Source of the DNA: Tepidisphaeraceae bacterium
GTDB taxonomy: Bacteria > Planctomycetota > Phycisphaerae > Tepidisphaerales > Tepidisphaeraceae
Direction of reading: 5' to 3'
Assembly: GCA_035998445.1 (NCBI GenBank)
Contig: DASYHQ010000063.1
Location: 24,580-88,579 of the forward strand
Length of the DNA: 64,000 nt
Position numbers and translations under genes: made by a program. Numbering within the stretch: position 1 is the first letter of the stretch; every line of letters begins with the position of its first letter. Shown in pieces: positions 1 through 7,010 of this stretch. The notes beneath the pieces were generated by a model. The model saw only the letters and a list, made by a program, of their open reading frames with translations. It had not been told where the DNA came from and searched no databases.

Positions 1-421
1 AGGCGCGCTGTTGTTCCGCCAGCCACTGGTTGATCCCCGCGTCGTGCTGCAGGATCGCGTCCGCGGGTCGGGTCGTTGCTGGGGCGTGAAGATCGAGGCC
101 GAGGATGTCGTAGAGGCGACCCTTGTCCGGCGTCATTTCTAGCGGCACATGAATGTGGGACGGGCTCGCCTGCCACAGGAACAACAAACGGTGTCGTCGC
201 AACGAATGTTCGATTGACCGGACGGTCGGCGACGTTGCCGATCCCGTGAAGTCGAACTCGATCGGCAACGGGGCCACCACGGCCGGCTCGTCGTCGGGAA
301 CCGGTAGCCGCTGTAGCGACGACGGGTCGGCCGGGTCGTAATCCGGCGGAGGCATGATCATGTGGAAACCGGTAACGGGCGAAACCGGGGGCACTTGGGT
401 GGGCCACTCTCGTCGTTTCAT
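1..421 (-). CDS. Hypothetical protein, 3' end cut by window edge
   Basis: An open minus-strand frame runs from an ATG at 421 off the left edge without a stop, giving at least 140 residues. It is proline- and acid-rich at the start (PPPDYDPADPSS) and then looks like a folded protein (RLYDILGLDL). A second in-frame ATG lies at 361 and a third at 355, and no start has a convincing ribosome binding site. The frame also stays open upstream of 421, so the true start is uncertain. I do not recognise the family. No membrane segment or signal peptide is visible. Confidence 0.45.
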   Translation of the reverse strand, partial: MKRREWPTQVPPVSPVTGFHMIMPPPDYDPADPSSLQRLPVPDDEPAVVAPLPIEFDFTGSATSPTVRSIEHSLRRHRLLFLWQASPSHIHVPLEMTPDKGRLYDILGLDLHAPATTRPADAILQHDAGINQWLAEQQRA

Positions 422-1327
422 GGGCACGATGATATCCCGTCCGAGCGGCAGCGCAGAGGTATGATTTTGCCCGCGATCGAATCGGACTCCCCCGCGTCGT
501 GGTACCGGGGGCGTCGTCGATGCGCAGGACCCTTGGCTACGGAGAGTAGAATTCGTCCCCTCGAACGCGCGCCCGATTTTCTGATTGACTATAGGTGGGG
601 GACGGAGATGTACGAAGATGGGAGAGGACTATAGAGGTTTCGTAGCGACGCGCGGGCTTGCCTCAACTGCGTGGCACTCAGGGTGCTCCACGCCTTCCCC
701 AAAGCCACCGGCCAAGAACGACCCAGAAGACCCGATCGCATCCCCCGCACGGCCGTACGGCGCTGCCCCGCGGTGTGAGGGTGGATCCATCGGGGCGTAG
801 GCAGGCAGACGGCACGCGACGTCGCCGGTCACGAGGGCGAGTTCCACGACCCAACCAAACCCAGGCGACGCCGACCCTGCGACCTGGTGCCTGACGACGT
901 CGTGTCTTGCAGCCCTCGGGCGAATTTTGCACTCGCCCCTCTCCACCCCGCGGCTTCGGCCACGGCATGCCCACCAAGATCGGGTATAGCCATGGCGGCA
1001 GGAGCCACGAGCCGATTCCGGGCCACGAGGACCCGGAAGACAAGGCACTGCCCTTGCGGGCACGGGTAGGAGGGGGGTCAGGCAGATTGGGTCGCGGTGC
1101 GCGCTGGCGTTGCCCGGACGCCAGACGAGGGGGCCACGATGTGGTGGGGAGCGAGCTTACGCGCTCAAGAGCGCAATGACGTTCCCGTTGCCATCGACGC
1201 CGCGCGGAACGTGCGCCGGAGCCCGCGATCGTGATCGCAGACTATTGCAGGGCCAGGTGCGGGTAATTCATGCGTCCATCCCTCGGGGTTGATGTCGTGC
1301 TAGAATGGGACGCGAGGAGATTCACGG
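422..1327. other. No supported gene
   Basis: About 900 bases with several open frames on both strands, but the translations are arginine/glycine/proline-rich and do not look like folded protein. No frame has a start with a good ribosome binding site. Around 1150-1210 the minus strand reads a short protein-like tail (PRGVDGNGNVIALLSA, then stop), which may be the 3' remnant of a decayed gene. No RNA gene or clear repeat was seen. Confidence 0.4.
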
Positions 1328-1864
1328 ATGGATGGGAAGACGATCCGCGTAGCGTTGGCGGAGGTCGGCGAAGCGTTGGCTGCGGGCGAGCAGATCGACA
1401 TCCTGATCGTGGGAGGAACGGCTGGCATGCTCACGGGGCTGCTGCCCGACTACGTCGCGACCGACGACGTTGACGTGATGGACTGCCACATGCCGGCGGA
1501 CAAAGAGGCGGTCTTCGACGCCGCAGAACGGGTGGCCCTAACGCTTGGCCTGCCCGGTTCCTGGATGAGCGACTTTGCGGCGCTGCACCGTTGGAAACTG
1601 CCGCGCGGTTGGGACGAGCGGAAGGTTCTGGTAGGGCTGTTCGGACGTTTGGTCGTCCACGCGGTTGGCCGGCAGGATTTCATCACGATGAAGCTGCTGG
1701 CACATCGCCAGAAGGACATCGATCACCTTTCGCACTTGCGGCTTGTTGCTGACGACCTCAAGTTTGTCCTTGATCGATTCGATGAATTAGAGGAAGATCA
1801 TCCCGAGGAACGCGATGCGATTGCTCTAAGCCGAGCGATCGTGAAGGAATGGAAGTTGCCGTGA
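1328..1864 (+). CDS. DUF6036-like nucleotidyltransferase-fold protein
   Basis: A 178-residue protein. The N-terminal part has the minimal nucleotidyltransferase signature: a GG loop (ILIVGGTAGML) near residue 28 followed by an acid cluster ATDDVDVM near residue 50. This matches DUF6036/AbiEii-type nucleotidyltransferases that often act in toxin-antitoxin or phage-defence pairs. The C-terminal half is helical and charged, with KLLAHRQKDIDHL, the usual helical tail of this family. The start is preceded by an A/G-rich stretch (gaggagattcacgg). The stop overlaps the next start in a GTGA, so the two genes are probably translated together. The fold is a motif reading; a role as toxin or antitoxin is inference. 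Confidence 0.6.
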   Translation: MDGKTIRVALAEVGEALAAGEQIDILIVGGTAGMLTGLLPDYVATDDVDVMDCHMPADKEAVFDAAERVALTLGLPGSWMSDFAALHRWKLPRGWDERKVLVGLFGRLVVHAVGRQDFITMKLLAHRQKDIDHLSHLRLVADDLKFVLDRFDELEEDHPEERDAIALSRAIVKEWKLP

Positions 1865-2388
1865 ACGCCGATACCCTCAAATCCATGGCCTCCAAGTGGT
1901 CCAAGTTGGGCGCCATGATTGGCGGCTCCGTGGACACTTCGTGTTCGGTCGACGTCGAGCAGCTGTTGCTGGACACGGCTCGGTGCGCCTCCTCCAACGT
2001 TCGCCTGTTCGAGCTGGCGGTGACGTGGCTGGCGTCGTACGGCCACGTGGTCAACGCCCGAAGGCTCACGAAACTGATCCGGCTCCAGCTGGAACTGGCG
2101 CATCGTCCCACGATGGGATTGATGCTTGAGACCGCTGCCGTCCTGGGTCCCGTGAACGCCTCACTGCGTTACGGTGAGGCGATCGCTGCGTGCGGCCGAG
2201 CCATCGATCAGCGGCCGCTCTCCGACGCGTCCTGCTCTAACGACGTCCTCCGGGGTCTCGCCGAACGCACGGCCTCTGGGACCTCTCGCAGGTGGGGGCG
2301 GTGGATCGAGACGTTCGACCTGAAGCTGAACGCGTTGCGGCCCCGGGACTGGGTCGCGGAGCACAATCCCAGCTTGTTCGCTGCCTAG
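1861..2388 (+). CDS. Unknown partner of DUF6036-like protein
   Basis: I chose GTG at 1861, which overlaps the upstream TGA as GTGA and has GGAAG five bases upstream. The alternative ATG at 1849 would add four residues but has its purine run too close. The product is about 175 residues, mostly helical, with no signal peptide or membrane segment and no family I recognise. It contains LYGxVxNARR-like basic stretches and ends in SRRWGRWIETFDLKLNALRPRDW. The tight coupling to a nucleotidyltransferase-like gene and the strong hairpin right after the stop make this a closed two-gene unit. A toxin-antitoxin or abortive-infection pair is the natural guess but is not shown by this sequence. Confidence 0.55.
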   Translation: MNADTLKSMASKWSKLGAMIGGSVDTSCSVDVEQLLLDTARCASSNVRLFELAVTWLASYGHVVNARRLTKLIRLQLELAHRPTMGLMLETAAVLGPVNASLRYGEAIAACGRAIDQRPLSDASCSNDVLRGLAERTASGTSRRWGRWIETFDLKLNALRPRDWVAEHNPSLFAA

Positions 2389-2435
2389 AACGGGACCCGA
2401 GAAGGTCGACGCGATACTTTCTCGGGTCCCGTTCT
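2387..2435 (+). terminator. Perfect 17-bp hairpin after the two-gene unit
   Basis: The arms at 2387-2403 (AGAACGGGACCCGAGAA) and 2419-2435 are exact inverted repeats with a 15-base loop. The left arm begins inside the TAG stop codon of the preceding gene. A pyrimidine-rich stretch (cctcttcatccc) follows rather than a pure T run, so this could be an intrinsic terminator or an mRNA-stabilising stem. Confidence 0.65.
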
Positions 2436-2774
2436 CCTCTTCATCCCAGCCTCACGGGCACCGGCGACATGCGGCCTTGGGCGTCACCGTTCGGCGGATG
2501 ATCGCGCCGAGCGGCAGCCATGAGTTCTCCGCGTCCCCTATTGATCAATCACAAGACGATTGGGTCGAAATCACCCGTGCGGCGCACGCACCTGTACATT
2601 TTTGAACCATGGACATGTTCATTTCTCCAGAGGCCAGCGCAGTGGGGCGGTAGGGGCCGCGACGGCGGGATATCGTGGCCTTGGGCACGGGACCTTTAGT
2701 ACCGCTGCGAGCGCATCGAGACGTTGCCCCGGCGGACCGCCCAGCCGATCGCCTGCTGCCTGCGATCGCATCGA
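2436..2774. other. No supported gene
   Basis: Short frames only. The best is a 35-codon plus-strand frame from ATG 2499 to TGA 2606, without a convincing ribosome binding site. Nothing else is supported here. Confidence 0.3.
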
Positions 2775-3236
2775 TCAATCGTGGTAGACCAAGGTGATCG
2801 AGCCCGACCTGAGGAGCGGCAGCAGGTCCGCCACCAGCATCTGCCGATCCAACCCCAGCCACTGGAGCGGGCTTGCACGCGTGAAGAAGATGTCCTCGTC
2901 GTGTTCGAGCTCGAGGAACTGGTTGTGGCTCCCCGCGTCGGGCAGGGCCAGTTCGATCGCGTCGGCGAGCGCCCCCGCCTCAGCGGCGGACAAAGTATCG
3001 CGGCCCCCTGGGGCGAAGGATCGACGCGCACGGAGTCGGCCCAGCGCGATGGCTCGGGTCGTCCGCCCACTGGTCCCCGTCGTCGGGCCTGAGCGATCCG
3101 CGTGATCGGGCATCCAGCCGTAGAGCTGGGCGACGTGCAGGAGCGCGTGCCAATACGGTAGGATCGTGCTCTGCGACCGCCCTGTCGCACCGCACAGCGT
3201 CACGTGGATCCTCGGATTGTCGTGGTCATCCTGCAT
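2775..3236 (-). CDS. Hypothetical protein
   Basis: The frame is open from 3449, but residues upstream of the ATG at 3236 are low-complexity and not protein-like. From MQDDHDNPRIHVTLCG onward the translation looks like a real globular protein of about 153 residues. It is rich in acidic and aliphatic residues (LADAIELALPDAG, WLGLDRQMLVADLLPLL) and ends in ITLVYHD. No signal peptide, membrane segment or catalytic motif is recognised. No clear ribosome binding site precedes 3236, so the start is a judgement from composition. It has no obvious operon partner; downstream on its strand is a gene-free stretch. Confidence 0.4.
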   Translation of the reverse strand: MQDDHDNPRIHVTLCGATGRSQSTILPYWHALLHVAQLYGWMPDHADRSGPTTGTSGRTTRAIALGRLRARRSFAPGGRDTLSAAEAGALADAIELALPDAGSHNQFLELEHDEDIFFTRASPLQWLGLDRQMLVADLLPLLRSGSITLVYHD

Positions 3237-3470
3237 TTCATGCTCAACGCCGGCTGATCGCTCCAGCACCGTACTCGTCACCGCACCGGACGCGCCTGGG
3301 AGGGCGGCGAGGCGCGTCCTCAGTCCCGCCCCCCGCGTCGCACGCGCGGCATCGGGAGGGCCCGCGGTCGGCATCGTCCGGATCGAAGCTGTGGAATCCC
3401 TAGGTAGCTTGACTGCTCCGCTGCCCGCAGGAAGGCGCCTTCCGGGCATAGTCAGGAGGTACGATTCATG

Positions 3471-3772
3471 TCAGGTCTCGACACGTAAATCGGGCGTCCC
3501 CCCGATAACGTCCTCCCGGGTGATGCCGGGCATCAGGCTGAAGATCGGCTCGGCATCGGCGATGGTGTGGACGGTCACCAACCCCCTGAAGAGCATTAGC
3601 CCCGAGGTCTTGGCCCGGCAGCACCAATGGCGTTACGGTCGCGTGCGTCCGATCGGTTGGGTCCCGATCGAAAGTCGAATTGCCGACCCGTCGCCCGCTG
3701 GCAATAATATCCTTGGCCGAGGACAGTAGCAACCGCGGCTTGCGGCGGTCAACGGGAGTAAGGTCAGTCATG
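3471..3772 (-). pseudogene. Frameshifted small gene
   Basis: The first half reads from ATG 3772 (MTDLTPVDRRKPRLLL). Near 3605 the protein-like reading jumps to another frame and continues as LMLFRGLVTVHTIADAEP, then IFSLMPGITREDVIGG, ending at a TGA near 3471. Removing one G from the GGGG run at the switch joins the halves into one protein of about 100 residues. The joined product is not a family I know. The break may be a real mutation or a base-calling error in a homopolymer. Confidence 0.35.
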
Positions 3773-4862
3773 CCCGGCAACCCGACGAAGCCCGGGACGG
3801 GACGCCGCGACGCGTTCGCACCTACCGTTTGCTCGCTCGCTATGGCGTGTCCAGTACATTGGCGGGTAGGGCTGTTCCCGACCTGCCCGACCGCGGTCGA
3901 CGCACGCCGGTGCGGCTCATCCCTCGCCTGATCATCGTGCGACCACCTTCGGGAAGAGACGGGGGTCGACCGACCCGTCACGACTACGCCGCGCTATGGC
4001 ACCGCCCCATCCAACACATCGGTCGCCACCGATTAGGCGGAGCAAGCGAAAGCGACAGGTAAAGCGTCAGGCGTCGCGCAACAGGCGTGAACAAGGAGAC
4101 CGGTTGGCGATCGAGGACTTCACTCCCATCCGCATTGCGGTTCTGGGTCTGTTTTGGCCTTCGGATGTGGGCCGAGTGGGTGCAGGCGTGGCGGGTTCAC
4201 CGGCGAACGGCGTGCGCGCGAATGGCAAAATCCGCGAGAGTGTGAGCCTCTTGCGCCTCAACCCCGTACGTCGACACGTAAGTTATTATAAATGCTCAAT
4301 CTGCCATATTGGCTGCCCTGGTTGATTGCTGGACGAAATGGATGAAATGGACGGAATAGGCTCCGTGCGTCGGTCGTATCGGGATGCGGGATTTTGGTGC
4401 AATAATGCACCGGTCGTGGTCCTTAGTGAAACGCGCCACGGCGGCACTACGCAGTCCTTTGATCGGGGCGGGATCTCCATGCACGTCGGTGTCCGATGTT
4501 GGCGGCTTCCAAGACTCGAGCAGGTGGGCTGCGGCTCGCGACGATGTGCTGGACGGCCAGTTCGGTCCCTGACCGCACCCTGTGCGTCCCACTGGCACCG
4601 ACCGAAGCCTCGGTTCCACCCGTACGCAAGCGAGCCGGGAATACCGTCAACCGTTCCGGGGGATTCGCCTTTGCACGAGATGACGATCGGTCGTTGCGGA
4701 CATGGTAAGAAAGATCCCCCACCCCTTCCTCCCGCCAACTCGGGAGTTAACAGGTAGGCAGCCTCGCACACTTCGCGAGTCCCACACAACCCGTTGCCAG
4801 GCCTCACGCCGGCCCATCACGGAAGGTCGTTGCGGTCATCGCCTCCTACTGAAGGAGCAACG

Positions 4863-4937
4863 ATGGCCAAGTACCCCGACCCGTCCGACCCGCAGAACAT
4901 GAGTGTGGAGGACCGCTTCAACGAGGAGGCGTTTTGA
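4863..4937 (+). CDS. Possible 24-residue small protein
   Basis: ATG at 4863 is preceded by GAAGGAG with a spacing of about five to six bases, one of the best ribosome binding sites in this part of the window. The product reads MAKYPDPSDPQNMSVEDRFN then EEAF and stop. It is very acidic and has no membrane segment. It could be a small protein or the surviving N-terminus of a truncated gene. Confidence 0.3.
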   Translation: MAKYPDPSDPQNMSVEDRFNEEAF

Positions 4938-5054
4938 TCCTAAGCGGTGGCAGAATGCCGGGAATACGCTGCGCGAGCATGGTCTTCCCCGTGCCCGATG
5001 ACATAGCGCTCATGCGTTCCTAGTTATTGCCACCGCGGTCCCCGCAGAGGGGGG

Positions 5055-5252
5055 GTGATCCCAGACCAAGTACAGGGCTGCCAACTGAAGGGTGCTAGTG
5101 CCGCGAATAACGAGACGCAGTGGGATTTCGTCAAGCCGTCGACGTTCCACCGCAAGGCCACGGTCGAGACGAACAACCAGATTGGCGTCGAATCGTGGAA
5201 CTTCGTGCGGACGCACTTCGCAGGCTACGGGAAGGACAAGCGGTCGATGTAG
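5055..5252 (+). CDS. Possible small hypothetical protein or gene remnant
   Basis: A 65-residue frame from GTG 5055, just after a G-rich stretch that could serve as a ribosome binding site. The C-terminal two thirds look protein-like (ETQWDFVKPSTFHRKATVE, WNFVRTHFAGYGKDKRSM). The N-terminus is less convincing. The family is not recognised. It lies in a decayed neighbourhood, so it may be a fragment. Confidence 0.3.
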   Translation: MIPDQVQGCQLKGASAANNETQWDFVKPSTFHRKATVETNNQIGVESWNFVRTHFAGYGKDKRSM

Positions 5253-5391
5253 GTCTTCCACCACACGCCAGCGATGTCACCTAGCTCGCTGCCCGCCCAC
5301 GACCACCGGGACAACCTCAACGGCGGGTTTGCGTTCTCTGAGGTCACACGGACCACGGCATCTGCGGCACCCCGTGCCCGGATGGTGAACC

Positions 5392-5816
5392 GTGATAGAT
5401 AACGAACTCACCTCTGTCGAGTTGATGTCGGGTCTCGAATACGTCAGAGCCATCGGGTACGCGAGGGCTACGCCACGGCAGAGCTGATCTGTAACCCCAT
5501 CGCCAACGGCCAGGCAATCGAGTTGATAGAGGTCGAGGTGGTCGTCAATCACGATGACTCGGCCGTCGCCGTTGCGATCCGTGACGACGCCGCGCAGGCG
5601 ACGTCGGCGGGGTGGACGTGGAACCTATTCAACCTGACGCCAGGCATCGGGGGCGCCGATGGCGACGGTGTCTGGACCGCAGAGGAGAAAAACTTTGGCT
5701 TGGGCCTCATGAAGGGAACGAGCCGCCGTAAGCTGGCAACGTTAATCAAGACGTTCAACACGGCCAACGTCATCGAGGCTCAAAGGCTGTCAGACTTCGT
5801 GCCACCAGCCGCGTAA
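5392..5816 (+). pseudogene. Frameshifted hypothetical protein
   Basis: A protein-like frame starts at GTG 5392 (MIDNELTSVELMSGLEYVRA). After IGYA, near 5465, the reading moves to another frame and continues as GYATAELICNPIANGQAIEL, then LIEVEVVVNHDDSAVAVAIR, ending at TAA 5814-5816. Adding one G to the GGG run at the switch restores a single frame of about 141 residues. The C-terminal part ends RKLATLIKTFNTANVIEAQR. No known family. It sits just upstream of the inverted repeat that precedes the hamAB operon. Confidence 0.45.
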
Positions 5817-5891
5817 AAGACCTCATTAGCAGTTACCAGACACGGGTGTTTCGCGGAGCGGCAATGGGAAGCAAAAATATTTCAAAGCGGG

Positions 5892-5942
5892 TTGGGCGGG
5901 TAGGTTGAGTACGAATTTCAGGTACTCAACCTACCCGCCCAA
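5892..5942. terminator. Perfect 20-bp inverted repeat upstream of hamA
   Basis: The arms at 5892-5911 (TTGGGCGGGTAGGTTGAGTA) and 5923-5942 are exact inverted repeats with an 11-base loop (cgaatttcagg). It lies 75 bases after the previous gene and 130 bases before hamA. An A/T-rich tract (aatttcc) follows the right arm. It is probably a transcription terminator insulating the defence operon; an operator is the alternative. Confidence 0.55.
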
Positions 5943-6072
5943 ATTTCCACTTTCAAGCCCTTGCCGAATAATCCTTGTGAAAGTATCTGGACACCTGTCT
6001 ACAATATCTGGGGGTGGCAGATCGGCGTCCGCTGATCTGGGTCTACAGCTGGGGGCAGGGTCGGAGTATGAC

Positions 6073-6990
6073 ATGTCACAGAAAGTCGCTGTCCAGCTTG
6101 GCGGACTCTCGAAGTATCTTGAGGCGTCTTCAGAGAATTACAAGGCGTGTCTAGATTGCTTGAAGCATGATCTCGTCATCGATGGGGTCGCTGTTTGTCT
6201 CCGTTTTCACTACTTAAAGTTCGACCCCAACGGGCGTCCGAAGTTCAAGGATCTGGCTGAATGCCTCGCTGATCACCTAATCGAATATAGCTTCTCCGCA
6301 AGTAGACGTGGACGGCCGGAGAAGGCTCATCACTACAGCCAACTTCGCCGCGAGGCAAAAAAGCTGCTGCGAAAGTCGTCCATGTCAGGTGAAGCGGGTG
6401 AAGTGCTTCTGTACTTTTTGCAGGAGGCAGTGCTTGGTGCCCCGCAGATGGTTTCCAAAATCGATCTCAAAACCAATCCCAATCTTGAAAGTCACGGGTC
6501 CGATGGTTTGCACATGAAATGGCATCAGGCGGACCAAGTGCTCGACATCTACCACGGTGAAGCGAAGCTCGAGAAAAGCGTTTCCAAGGCCATGTCGAAC
6601 GCGTTCGAGAGCATGACGAAATTTCATGCAGACGAACTGGATGATCACGAACTTCGGCTCGTCACTAGCCATTACAAATGGGCCGATGGTCCGCTAAAGG
6701 ACGCAGTACTGAGGTATGTAGATCGGAAACAGGGCGGCGGTGACTGTCGGGTGAACCATGCGTGCTTGATTGGCTACGACTGGAAGCTCTATAAGGGGTT
6801 GAGCGGGGAGGTGAACCAGATCATCGCGGACTTCAAACAGGCATACACCCTACGCGCTCCTAAATTACGTGACATGCTGGCGCGTCGTTTCGCTGCTTCA
6901 AATCTGAAGCAATTAAGGTTTGAGTTTTTCTTCATGCCATTCGATAGCGTTCAAACATTTCGCGACGCATTCCATGAGGCATTGGCGTAA
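6073..6990 (+). CDS. hamA: Hachiman anti-phage protein HamA (DUF1837 nuclease)
   Basis: ATG 6073 has GGAG about seven bases upstream and gives 305 residues, the usual HamA size; the open frame before it is not protein-like. The conserved DUF1837 core is visible: SGEAGEVLLYFLQE near residues 105-118, HGSDGLH near 141-147 and YHGEAKL near 160-166. The last two fit a PD-(D/E)xK-type nuclease site with Asp144, Glu163 and Lys165. HamA is known as the effector of the Hachiman system, held by the HamB helicase and released to degrade DNA on infection. It is followed 20 bases later by hamB on the same strand. The assignment rests on motif plus partner and is strong. Confidence 0.85.
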   Translation: MSQKVAVQLGGLSKYLEASSENYKACLDCLKHDLVIDGVAVCLRFHYLKFDPNGRPKFKDLAECLADHLIEYSFSASRRGRPEKAHHYSQLRREAKKLLRKSSMSGEAGEVLLYFLQEAVLGAPQMVSKIDLKTNPNLESHGSDGLHMKWHQADQVLDIYHGEAKLEKSVSKAMSNAFESMTKFHADELDDHELRLVTSHYKWADGPLKDAVLRYVDRKQGGGDCRVNHACLIGYDWKLYKGLSGEVNQIIADFKQAYTLRAPKLRDMLARRFAASNLKQLRFEFFFMPFDSVQTFRDAFHEALA

Positions 6991-7010
6991 GCAACGAAGG
7001 GGATGCGGTC

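Larger units (their letters stand above)
3773..5391. other. Mostly gene-free, possibly decayed stretch
   Basis: Long open frames on both strands between 4286 and 4807 are mirror images with poor protein character. Only two short frames, listed separately at 4863-4937 and 5055-5252, look plausible. Nothing else is supported. Confidence 0.35.

Noticed and set aside
629..1063. 144-codon minus-strand frame
   Set aside because: Arg/Gly/Pro-rich, no motif and no start signal; typical of GC-rich noncoding DNA.
4286..4807. Overlapping long frames on both strands
   Set aside because: Neither translation looks like a folded protein, and neither has a ribosome binding site.
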